From assembly GCA_019635735.1 (NCBI GenBank), contig JAHBYX010000009.1, positions 216,501-280,500 on the forward strand: a stretch of 64,000 bases of DNA, written 5' to 3'. The position numbers and the translations under genes were made by a program. Position 1 is the first letter of the stretch; the number at the start of each line of letters is the position of its first letter. The stretch comes from Mesorhizobium sp. Lineage in GTDB: Bacteria > Pseudomonadota > Alphaproteobacteria > Rhizobiales > Rhizobiaceae. The notes beneath the pieces are model-generated. The model ran no database searches, had not been told where the DNA came from, and was given only the letters and a program-made list of their open reading frames with translations. Positions 57,100 to 64,000 of this stretch are shown here, one piece after another.

Positions 57100-57134
57100 T
57101 CAGCAAGTGCGCTCCGTTCGCCGGGTATCGTGTC

Positions 57135-58013
57135 ATGACCGACATCGCCGCCTACAACTTCGCCTATCTCGACGAGCAGACGAAGCGGATGATCCGCCGC
57201 GCTATCCTGAAAGGCATCGCGATCCCCGGCTACCAGGTGCCATTTGCCAGCCGCGAGATGCCGATGCCGTATGGCTGGGGCACGGGTGGCGTGCAGGTCA
57301 CGGCCTCCATCATCGGGCCGGACGACACGCTGAAAGTCATCGACCAGGGCGCTGACGACACGACCAACGCGGTGTCGATCCGCGCCTTCTTCCGGAAGGT
57401 CGCCAATGTGGCAGTGACGACATCGACAGCGGCGGCGACGATCATCCAGACGCGGCACCGCATCCCGGAGCATCCGCTGACGGAAGGCCAGGTGCTGGTC
57501 TATCAGGTGCCGATCCCGGAGCCGTTGCGCTTCCTCGAACCGCGCGAGACCGAGACACGCAAGATGCATGCGCTCGAGGAATACGGGCTGATGCACGTCA
57601 AGCTCTACGAGGACATCGCCCGGCACGGGCGGATCGCCACCACCTACGCCTATCCGGTCAAGGTCGAGGGGCGCTACGTGATGGACCCGTCGCCGACGCC
57701 TAAATTCGACAATCCGAAAATGCACATGTCGCCGGCGCTGCAGCTGTTCGGCGCGGGGCGCGAGAAGCGCATCTATGCCGTGCCGCCCTTCACCGAGGTG
57801 GTCAGCCTCGACTTCGAGGACCATCCGTTCGAGGTACAGACCTTCGACAAGCCCTGCGCGCTGTGCGGCGCGGAGCACGTCTATCTCGACGAGGTGATCC
57901 TCGACGACCGCGGCGGGCGGATGTTTGTCTGCTCGGACACGGACCATTGCGAAACGCGGCGGGCGGAGGGGCATGTCGGAGAACTGGGAAAGAAGGTGGA
58001 GGCCGTATCGTGA
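57135..58013 (+). CDS. phnJ: C-P lyase radical SAM subunit PhnJ
   Basis: A 292-residue radical SAM enzyme that breaks the carbon-phosphorus bond. The iron-sulfur cluster cysteines C241, C244 and C266 and the additional C272 occur at the E. coli positions, and Gly32 (PGYQVP), the proposed glycyl-radical site, is conserved. The ATG starts MTDIAAYNFAYLDEQ. No clear Shine-Dalgarno sequence precedes it, unusual for this operon, and the hicAB pair separates it from phnI. An upstream in-frame extension has no support. Confidence 0.95.
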   Translation: MTDIAAYNFAYLDEQTKRMIRRAILKGIAIPGYQVPFASREMPMPYGWGTGGVQVTASIIGPDDTLKVIDQGADDTTNAVSIRAFFRKVANVAVTTSTAAATIIQTRHRIPEHPLTEGQVLVYQVPIPEPLRFLEPRETETRKMHALEEYGLMHVKLYEDIARHGRIATTYAYPVKVEGRYVMDPSPTPKFDNPKMHMSPALQLFGAGREKRIYAVPPFTEVVSLDFEDHPFEVQTFDKPCALCGAEHVYLDEVILDDRGGRMFVCSDTDHCETRRAEGHVGELGKKVEAVS

Positions 58014-58786
58014 CCGACGAACCGCTGCTGCGCGTCACATCGCTGTCCAAGTCCTACGGCGCGCGCCGGGGCTGCGAGAACGTGTCGTTCGACCTGTGGC
58101 CCGGCGAGGTGCTGGCCGTCGTCGGCGAATCGGGTTCCGGCAAGACGACGCTGCTCAACTGCGTCTCGACGCGGCTGCCGCCGAGTTCGGGCCTCGTCTC
58201 CTACCGCATGCGCGACGGGCAGTGGCGCGACCTCTACCGGATGAGCGAGGCGGAGCGCCGCTTCCTGATGCGGACCGACTGGGGCTTCGTCCATCAGAAC
58301 CCGGCCGACGGGCTGCGCATGTCGGTCTCGGCCGGCGCCAATGTCGGCGAGCGGCTGATGGCGGTCGGCGACCGGCACTACGGCCGTATCCGCGAGACGG
58401 CGATCGACTGGCTCGGACGTGTCGAGATCGCCGATGACCGTATCGACGACCGGCCGCGCGCGTTTTCGGGCGGCATGCGCCAGCGGCTGCAGATCGCGCG
58501 CAATCTCGTCACCGGGCCGCGCCTCGTCTTCATGGACGAGCCGACGGGCGGTCTCGACGTTTCCGTCCAGGCGCGCCTGCTCGACCTGCTGCGGGGGTTG
58601 GTCAGCGACCTCGGCCTGGCGGCGATCGTCGTAACGCACGACCTCGCTGTGGCGCGGCTCCTCTCCCACCGGATGATGGTGATGAAGGACGGCGCCGTGG
58701 TCGAGCACGGCCTCACCGACCGCGTGCTCGACGATCCGCGCGCGCCCTATACCCAACTCCTCGTTTCCTCGATCCTTCAGGTGTGA
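58010..58786 (+). CDS. phnK: C-P lyase system ATP-binding protein PhnK
   Basis: A 258-residue ABC-type ATPase that docks on the core complex and does not serve transport. Walker A is GESGSGKTTLLNC, the signature is FSGGMRQRLQIARNL, and Walker B is LVFMDEPTGGLD; the WGFVHQNPADGLRM region is PhnK-specific. The GTG start overlaps the phnJ stop. Confidence 0.93.
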   Translation: MTDEPLLRVTSLSKSYGARRGCENVSFDLWPGEVLAVVGESGSGKTTLLNCVSTRLPPSSGLVSYRMRDGQWRDLYRMSEAERRFLMRTDWGFVHQNPADGLRMSVSAGANVGERLMAVGDRHYGRIRETAIDWLGRVEIADDRIDDRPRAFSGGMRQRLQIARNLVTGPRLVFMDEPTGGLDVSVQARLLDLLRGLVSDLGLAAIVVTHDLAVARLLSHRMMVMKDGAVVEHGLTDRVLDDPRAPYTQLLVSSILQV

Positions 58787-58787
58787 C

Positions 58788-59492
58788 ATGACCACTCCGC
58801 TCGTCGTCTCGGACGTCGCCAAGAGTTTCGTCATGCATCTGCGCGGCGGCGTGGAACTGCCCGTGGTGCGCAACGTCTCCTTCTCGCTCAGGGCGGGCGA
58901 ATGCGCCGTCCTCGGCGGGCCGTCGGGAGCCGGCAAGAGCTCGATCCTGAAGATGCTCTACGGCAATTACGGCATTGACGCCGGCCAGGTGATCATCGCG
59001 CACAAGGGGCAACTGGTCGATCTGGCGACGGCGAGCCCCCGCACGGTGCTCGCGATCCGTCGCGACACGATAGGCTATGTCAGCCAGTTCCTGCGGGCGG
59101 TGCCGCGCGTGTCGGCCGTGGATGTCGTCGCCGACCCGCTCCTGGCGCGCGGCGAGGAAAGGGAGCAGGCGCGGTCGAGGGCGCGCACGCTTCTCCAACG
59201 GCTGAATCTGCCGGAGCGGCTGTGGCAGCTGCCGCCGGCGACGTTCTCCGGCGGCGAGCAGCAGCGTGTCAACATCGCGCGCGGCTTCATCACCGACCAT
59301 CCGATCCTGCTGCTCGACGAGCCGACCGCCTCCCTCGACGCGGCGAACCGCGAAATCGTCATCGGCATGATCGCCGAGAAGAAGCGCGACGGCGTCGCGA
59401 TGCTCGGTATCTTCCACGACCAGGACGTGCGCGAAGCGGTCGCCGACCGCGTCGTCGACGTCACCACGTTCGCTCCGAGGAAGGCTGCCTGA
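58788..59492 (+). CDS. phnL: C-P lyase system ATP-binding protein PhnL
   Basis: A 234-residue ABC-type ATPase. Walker A is GGPSGAGKSSILKML, the signature is FSGGEQQRVNIARGF, and Walker B is ILLLDEPTASLD; IGYVSQFLRAVPRVSAVDVV is typical of PhnL. Its stop overlaps the next start by one base. It acts with PhnK on the core complex. Confidence 0.93.
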   Translation: MTTPLVVSDVAKSFVMHLRGGVELPVVRNVSFSLRAGECAVLGGPSGAGKSSILKMLYGNYGIDAGQVIIAHKGQLVDLATASPRTVLAIRRDTIGYVSQFLRAVPRVSAVDVVADPLLARGEEREQARSRARTLLQRLNLPERLWQLPPATFSGGEQQRVNIARGFITDHPILLLDEPTASLDAANREIVIGMIAEKKRDGVAMLGIFHDQDVREAVADRVVDVTTFAPRKAA

Positions 59493-60109
59493 TGCCCAAG
59501 GGACTGTCCGAAACGCCGCAGATCCACTTCTCGGCGCAGGTGACTGACACAACGCTCGGCCGCTACACCGAGATCGCGGAAGGCTGCCGCATCGCGGAAG
59601 TGGAGATCGGCGACTACTCCTACCTCATGCAGGACTGCCACGTCTGGTGCGCGGCGATCGGCAAGTTCGCCAATATCGCGGCCTCTGTAAGGCTGAACGC
59701 GACGAACCATCCGATCGACCGGCCGACGCTGCACCACTTCACCTACCGTGCCTCCGACTACTGGCCGGACGCCGAGCACGAGGCGGATTTCTTCGCCGCG
59801 CGGCGGGCGCGCAAGGTGACGATCGGCCACGATACCTGGCTCGGCCACGGCTCGACGGTGTTGCCGGGCGTGACCATCGGCGATGGAGCGGTGGTGGGAG
59901 CAGGAGCCGTGGTGTCGAAGGATGTCGCGCCCTACACGATCGTCGCCGGCGTTCCGGCCCGTCCGATCCGCGAGCGTTTCGACCGCGGGATGGCCGGGCG
60001 CTATCAGGCGCTCGCCTGGTGGGACTGGGATCACGCTCGCCTGCGCGACGCGCTCGACGACTTCAGGCAATTGAGCGCCGAGGCCTTCCTCGAGAAGCAC
60101 GGCGGCTGA
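59492..60109 (+). CDS. phosphonate-associated hexapeptide-repeat acetyltransferase
   Basis: A 205-residue left-handed beta-helix transferase. Hexapeptide repeats run from about 12 to 155 (for example VTIGHDTWLGHGSTVLPGVT then IGDGAVVGAGAVVSKD), followed by APYTIVAGVPARPIRERFD and a helical C terminus. This family travels with phn operons, and may acetylate an aminoalkylphosphonate; it is not homologous to the GNAT enzyme PhnO. The start overlaps the phnL stop. The substrate is unproven. Confidence 0.88.
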   Translation: MPKGLSETPQIHFSAQVTDTTLGRYTEIAEGCRIAEVEIGDYSYLMQDCHVWCAAIGKFANIAASVRLNATNHPIDRPTLHHFTYRASDYWPDAEHEADFFAARRARKVTIGHDTWLGHGSTVLPGVTIGDGAVVGAGAVVSKDVAPYTIVAGVPARPIRERFDRGMAGRYQALAWWDWDHARLRDALDDFRQLSAEAFLEKHGG

Positions 60110-60138
60110 GGCGCCCGTGCTGCTGCCGCTGCTGTGAA

Positions 60139-60156
60139 TCGTAACAAAACCGTCAT
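60139..60156 (+). promoter_or_regulatory. candidate Pho box upstream of phnC
   Basis: TCGTAAC-AAAA-CCGTCAT has the 7-4-7 spacing of a PhoB box; the right half differs from CTGTCAT at one base, the left half matches poorly. It lies about 80-95 nt before the phnC start, in the only sizeable gap of the second half of the operon. Confidence 0.45.
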
Positions 60157-60234
60157 CCAACGGACATTCCGGCTTCATGTTGATCCCATAGCGCTTCTCG
60201 CATGTGCGAAAGGGAAAAAGCCCGCGCACCGGGG

Positions 60235-61080
60235 ATGTCGCGGATGCTGAAGATCACCAATCTGACACGCCGGTTCGGCAAGAACATTGCCGTCGACAAT
60301 GTCACGATCGAGATCGAGGAAGGCCAGATGGTCGGCGTGATCGGCCGCTCGGGCGCCGGCAAGTCGACGCTGCTGCGCATGATCAACCGTCTCGTCGACC
60401 CCTCCGTGGGGTCGATCCATTTCGACGGCAGGGACGTCTCGACACTCCGCGGCGCACCATTGCGCAACTGGCAGCGCGATTGCGCGATGATCTTCCAGCA
60501 GTTCAATCTCGTGCCCCGCCTTGATGTGCTGACCAACGTTCTGCTCGGCCGGCTCAACCACCGGTCCACCGTCCTCAACCTCCTCAGCATCTTCAGCCGC
60601 GACGAACGCATCCACGCCATCAACGCGCTGGAGCGGCTCGGAATCGCGCAGACCGCGCTGCAGGCCGCCGGCACGCTGTCGGGCGGCCAGCAGCAGCGCG
60701 TTGCGATCGCCCGCGCCCTGATGCAGCAGCCGAAGGTCATCCTGGCGGACGAGCCGATCGCCTCGCTCGATCCGCTCAACGCCAAGATCGTCATGGATGC
60801 CCTGCGCGACATCAACCGGCGCGAAGGGCTGACGGTCGTCACCAATCTCCACACGCTGGACACGGCGCGCAGCTATTGCGACCGCATCATCGGCATGTCG
60901 GGCGGCAAGGTCGTGTTCGACGGCGAACCTGACGATCTCGACCGCGCAGCGGTCGCCCGGGTCTATGGCGCGGATGCGGACGACATTCCCGAAGAGATCA
61001 CCTCGACCAGCATCGTTCCGGAGAAGCTCCGGAAGTTCCAATCCGCCGGACCGCTCGAACCCGCATTCGCCGGGCTTTGA
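60235..61080 (+). CDS. phnC: phosphonate ABC transporter ATP-binding protein PhnC
   Basis: A 281-residue transport ATPase. Walker A is GRSGAGKSTLLRM, the Q-loop is FQQFNLVPRLDVLTNVLLG, the signature is LSGGQQQRVAIARAL, and Walker B is VILADEPIASLD; these match PhnC. Two ATGs (this one and one three codons later) and one further upstream are possible; none has a strong ribosome-binding site. It powers import by PhnD and the two PhnE proteins. Confidence 0.92.
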   Translation: MSRMLKITNLTRRFGKNIAVDNVTIEIEEGQMVGVIGRSGAGKSTLLRMINRLVDPSVGSIHFDGRDVSTLRGAPLRNWQRDCAMIFQQFNLVPRLDVLTNVLLGRLNHRSTVLNLLSIFSRDERIHAINALERLGIAQTALQAAGTLSGGQQQRVAIARALMQQPKVILADEPIASLDPLNAKIVMDALRDINRREGLTVVTNLHTLDTARSYCDRIIGMSGGKVVFDGEPDDLDRAAVARVYGADADDIPEEITSTSIVPEKLRKFQSAGPLEPAFAGL

Positions 61081-61166
61081 ACGCCGGGATCGCCCCGCCT
61101 CCGTCAAGGGCCAGCATCAGACAGATTCGAGAGCGGCAGTCGCCGGCTCGCAACAGGAGAGACGAC

Positions 61167-62078
61167 ATGTTCAGGAAAGCACTTCTGGCCGCCGCCGCGC
61201 TCGGCGCGCTGGTCGCCAATTCCGCCCAGGCGGAGGATCTCAAGGAATTCCGCATCGGCATCCTCGGCGGCGAAAACGAAGCCGACCGCCTGCGCAACTT
61301 CCAGTGCATGGTCGACAAGCTCCCGGCCGTCCTCGGCGTGGAGAAGGTCTCCCTCTTCCCGGCGGCCGACTATGACGGCGTCGTCCAGGGCCTGCTCGGC
61401 GGTACGCTCGACTATGCCGAACTCGGCGCCTCGGCCTTCGCCAAGGTCTATCTCGAGAAGGCCGACGCAGTCGAACCGATCCTGACCACGGTGCAGACCG
61501 ACGGCTCGACGGGCTACTATTCCATCATGGTCGCCAAGAAGGACTCCGGCATCAAGACGTTGGCCGATCTCAACGGCAAGAAGCTCGGCTTTGCCGATCC
61601 GGACTCGACCTCCGGCTACCTGATCCCGTCGGTGACCCTGCCCAAGGATCTCGGCGGCGTGCCGGTGAAGGACTACTTCTCCGAGACCGGTTTCGGTGGC
61701 GGCCACGAGAACCTCGTCCTCGAAGTGCTCAAGGGCACCTTCGATGCGGGTACCACCTGGGGCTCGGGCGTCGGCGAGTTCTCCGAAGGCTATTCCTCGG
61801 GCAACCTGCGCAAGATGGTCGACAAGGGCGTCCTCGACATGGACGACCTGACCGAGATCTGGAAGTCGCCGCTGATCCCGAACGGCCCGATCGTCGTCCG
61901 CACCTCGCTCGACGCCGACATGAAGGCCAAGTTCAAGGACTTCATGGTGAACCTGCCCAAGACCGACGCGGCCTGTTTCTCGGCCATCCAGGGCGGTGAT
62001 TTCACCGGCTTCACCGAAGTGACTACCGAGTTCTACCAGCCGATCATCGACGCCCGTAAGGCCAAGATCGGTTCCTGA
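61167..62078 (+). CDS. phnD: phosphonate ABC transporter substrate-binding protein PhnD
   Basis: A 303-residue periplasmic protein. The signal peptide is residues 1-22, ending SAQA. The mature protein starts EDLKEFRIGILGGENEADR, and GGHENLVLEVLKGTFDAGTT is the conserved ligand-lobe segment. AGGAGA lies about 8 nt before the ATG; the frame is open upstream through the leader but without a site. A hairpin follows its stop. Confidence 0.93.
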   Translation: MFRKALLAAAALGALVANSAQAEDLKEFRIGILGGENEADRLRNFQCMVDKLPAVLGVEKVSLFPAADYDGVVQGLLGGTLDYAELGASAFAKVYLEKADAVEPILTTVQTDGSTGYYSIMVAKKDSGIKTLADLNGKKLGFADPDSTSGYLIPSVTLPKDLGGVPVKDYFSETGFGGGHENLVLEVLKGTFDAGTTWGSGVGEFSEGYSSGNLRKMVDKGVLDMDDLTEIWKSPLIPNGPIVVRTSLDADMKAKFKDFMVNLPKTDAACFSAIQGGDFTGFTEVTTEFYQPIIDARKAKIGS

Positions 62079-62095
62079 TCGCGAAATGAATTGCG

Positions 62096-62127
62096 ACGCC
62101 GCGGGGGAAACCTCGCGGCGTTTCTCT
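62096..62127 (+). terminator. attenuating hairpin between phnD and phnE
   Basis: ACGCCGCG and CGCGGCGT form an 8-bp stem around a 10-nt loop, followed by TTCTCTT. It would reduce read-through and give more binding protein than permease. Confidence 0.6.
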
Positions 62128-62140
62128 TGCGGGATATCTG

Positions 62141-63124
62141 ATGAGCGCGATCACCGAGACTGGCCGACCGGTAAAGCCGTCCCTGTCCGAGACGGGCGGC
62201 CTGGTCGAACGCCACTGGCGCGAACTTGCCGTGCGCCGGCGGCTCTACTCCCTTGGCGGCGTCGTCTTTCTCGCCATCGCGATGGCCGGTTCGCTGTGGT
62301 TCGCAAACGAGTCCAATGCCGGCAAGTTCTTCGACCGCCTGCCCCACCTCTTCGACTTTCTCGGCCAACTGGTCCCGCGCGACGGGTGGGAGGTGTGGCG
62401 CGCGATGTTCGACCTGCCTTCGCCCTATGACGACGGCAGCCTTAAATACAACTATCCGGAGGGACGCGCCTACTTCACGGAGACGCTCTACGTTCCGGAA
62501 TACCTCTACCTGATGGTCGAGACGCTGAACATCGCGCTGCTCTCGACCCTGATAGGTTTCCTCCTCGGCTTCGGCCTGTGCTTTCTCGCGGCGCGCAATC
62601 TCGTCGCGAACCGCTGGCTGCGCTTCTTCGTGCGCCGGTTCATGGAGATCCTGCGCGCCTTTCCCGAGATCGTGATCGCCGGCTTCTTCCTCGCCGTCTT
62701 TTCGCTCGGCGCGATCCCCGCGATCCTGGCCGTGTCGATCCACACGATCGGCGCGCTCGGCAAGATGTTCTTCGAAGTGGTCGAGAACGCGGACATGCGC
62801 CCCGACGAAGGCCTTCGCGCCGTCGGCGGCAACTGGATCGAGCGCGTCTGGTTCGGCATCGTGCCGCAGGTGATGCCGAACTTCGTCTCCTACGCGCTGC
62901 TGCGGTTCGAGATCAACGTGCGTGCCTCGACGATCATCGGAGCGGTCGGCGGCGGCGGCATCGGCGAGGCCTTGCGACTGTCGATCGGCCAGACCCACGA
63001 AGCCAAGACGCTTGCGATCGTGCTTCTGCTTTTTCTGACGATCGTGGCTGTCGACCAATTTTCCGCCTGGCTGCGCCGCAAGCTCGTCGGCGATCAGGCG
63101 TTCGAGTTCGGGCGAGGGGGCTGA
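62141..63124 (+). CDS. phnE: phosphonate ABC transporter permease PhnE
   Basis: A 327-residue permease. A first membrane helix lies near 34-52. A periplasmic segment follows, then the transport domain from about 120 (LYLMVETLNIALLSTLIGFL, then FLAARNLVAN) with FMEILRAFPEIVIAGFFLAV. The coupling loop ADMRPDEGLRAVGGNW is present. It lies downstream of the phnD hairpin and 2 nt before a second permease gene. Confidence 0.9.
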   Translation: MSAITETGRPVKPSLSETGGLVERHWRELAVRRRLYSLGGVVFLAIAMAGSLWFANESNAGKFFDRLPHLFDFLGQLVPRDGWEVWRAMFDLPSPYDDGSLKYNYPEGRAYFTETLYVPEYLYLMVETLNIALLSTLIGFLLGFGLCFLAARNLVANRWLRFFVRRFMEILRAFPEIVIAGFFLAVFSLGAIPAILAVSIHTIGALGKMFFEVVENADMRPDEGLRAVGGNWIERVWFGIVPQVMPNFVSYALLRFEINVRASTIIGAVGGGGIGEALRLSIGQTHEAKTLAIVLLLFLTIVAVDQFSAWLRRKLVGDQAFEFGRGG

Positions 63125-63126
63125 TC

Positions 63127-64000
63127 ATGGCGAGTGCGGTCACCACAGAAATGCACGAGGTCGCGGAGCGCTATCCGGCGGTGCTGAAGGGCTCGCTGCG
63201 AAAGCGGCGGATCTCCTGGCTGGTCGCCGCAGGGATCGTCGGCTACCTGATGTTTGCCTGGTGGTTCTTCTCCATCGGAACGGTCTTCGCCAATGCCAAA
63301 TGGGACATCGCTGGCGCCTATCTTGCCGACTGGGTGTCCTACGAGGTGCGTCCGAACATCGATCTGCGTGAAGACCATCTCGAGGTGAAGTTCACCCGTT
63401 TCGATCCGCTGGGTCCTAACGGCAATCCCGACTGGCTGGCACGCGAAACGGCGATGATCGTGAAGAGCGCGCCACAGGCCGGCGGCGCGGGGGGAGGCGT
63501 TTCGAGCTCATCGGGCAGTTTCCTCGGACCCGCCGGCGGCGCGACCGCTCCTGCCGGATCGGACGGCGCCACGCCTATTCCATCTGCAGCGGCAACACCA
63601 ATCGAGCCTTCGGAAGAAGTCGTTCGCGCGACCGTCGATTTCAGCGGCGCAGGCACGGTCGATATCCGGCCGGATCGGGTCACCGTCACGCGCGGTGACG
63701 AGACGCTGGTGCTGGACATCGTCAGGGATGTCGCCGTCAATGCACAAGGCCCATTGCCGTCCTGGGCGACCCAGCGCTCGCCGGGCGACAAGGTGGTGGT
63801 CTATTTCGGCGTTCCCGGCCGTGCCGAGATCGAGAGCGACGAGGTGAAAATCCGCCACCGGTTCCTCGGCTGGGCGAACTTCGTTTTCGACATCAATTCT
63901 CCTTTCTGGGGTAAATCCGCCGGCGAAGTGTTCGATCTCGTCGTGTCTGGCGATCGGGTCGAACCGTCGCGCTCCAACCTGTCGCTTGCCTGGAACAACT
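63127..64000 (+). CDS. phnE: second phosphonate ABC transporter permease PhnE, N-terminal part, cut by the window edge
   Basis: The frame begins with ATG 2 nt after the first phnE and stays open to the end of the window (291 residues). One membrane helix (about 31-53) is followed by a long periplasmic segment of more than 200 residues containing a Gly/Ser/Ala/Pro-rich linker (about 118-165) and two beta-rich stretches. The transport domain would lie beyond the edge. An extended second permease is known in rhizobial PhoCDET-type transporters. Without the 3' end, assignment rests on position and the N terminus. Confidence 0.75.
   Translation, partial: MASAVTTEMHEVAERYPAVLKGSLRKRRISWLVAAGIVGYLMFAWWFFSIGTVFANAKWDIAGAYLADWVSYEVRPNIDLREDHLEVKFTRFDPLGPNGNPDWLARETAMIVKSAPQAGGAGGGVSSSSGSFLGPAGGATAPAGSDGATPIPSAAATPIEPSEEVVRATVDFSGAGTVDIRPDRVTVTRGDETLVLDIVRDVAVNAQGPLPSWATQRSPGDKVVVYFGVPGRAEIESDEVKIRHRFLGWANFVFDINSPFWGKSAGEVFDLVVSGDRVEPSRSNLSLAWNN

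Noticed and set aside
56404..57135. Insertion sequence or transposon around hicAB
   Set aside because: No transposase, terminal inverted repeats or target duplication were seen next to the pair, so the insertion mechanism is unknown.

Overview
The window is GC-rich, densely coded DNA from an alphaproteobacterium, most likely a member of the Hyphomicrobiales (rhizobial group, perhaps Phyllobacteriaceae). The strongest marker is a divergent ndvA/ndvB (chvA/chvB) pair for cyclic beta-1,2-glucan synthesis and export. Tetrameric sarcosine oxidase, a C-P lyase operon, many ABC/TRAP uptake systems and mosaic palindromic intergenic repeats fit the same group. No rRNA, tRNA, CRISPR array, IS transposase or prophage gene was seen. 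Taxonomy is inferred from gene content only.

Layout. 1-1362: the end of an Hsp70-like gene and an unusual, less GC-rich HEAT-like orphan. 1546-6643: soxBDAG, tetrameric sarcosine oxidase, convergent with a membrane GGDEF diguanylate cyclase (6651-7460). 7538-21526: a large acyl-CoA catabolic locus. On the minus strand it has SDR, APH-family kinase, MaoC hydratase and SDR. On the plus strand it has TetR, ACAD10/11-type acyl-CoA dehydrogenase, two MDR-type oxidoreductases, livHMGF, acyl-CoA synthetase and a Liv-type binding protein. An APH kinase beside an ACAD10/11-type dehydrogenase suggests degradation of 4-hydroxy (or 4-keto) acids through a phosphorylated acyl-CoA. 21726-22245: brnTA toxin-antitoxin. 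22291-26623: an RND efflux pump and its adaptor.

26806-35557: an RpiR regulator diverges from an N-formylglutamate amidohydrolase-like gene, a TRAP transporter, a glutamine-synthetase-like ligase, an aldehyde dehydrogenase and an iron alcohol dehydrogenase. Together these could form a gamma-glutamylation route for an amine or amino alcohol. 35765-39680: a four-gene ABC importer of the polyamine/iron/aminoethylphosphonate type. 39681-41457: a repeat-rich stretch holding a hypothetical gene that has absorbed a palindromic repeat in frame. 41458-42630: an aminotransferase. 42631-53370: ndvA and the 8.5-kb ndvB.

53378-64000: a phosphonate locus. phnF (GntR) diverges from phnGHI. A hicAB toxin-antitoxin pair then lies on the opposite strand, splitting the operon. 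phnJKL, a hexapeptide acetyltransferase, phnC, phnD, phnE and a second phnE (cut by the window edge) follow. PhnJ keeps Gly32 and the four cysteines C241, C244, C266 and C272, so the C-P lyase core looks intact.

Most functional calls rest on recognised motifs, family lengths and gene order. Pathway substrates are inference.
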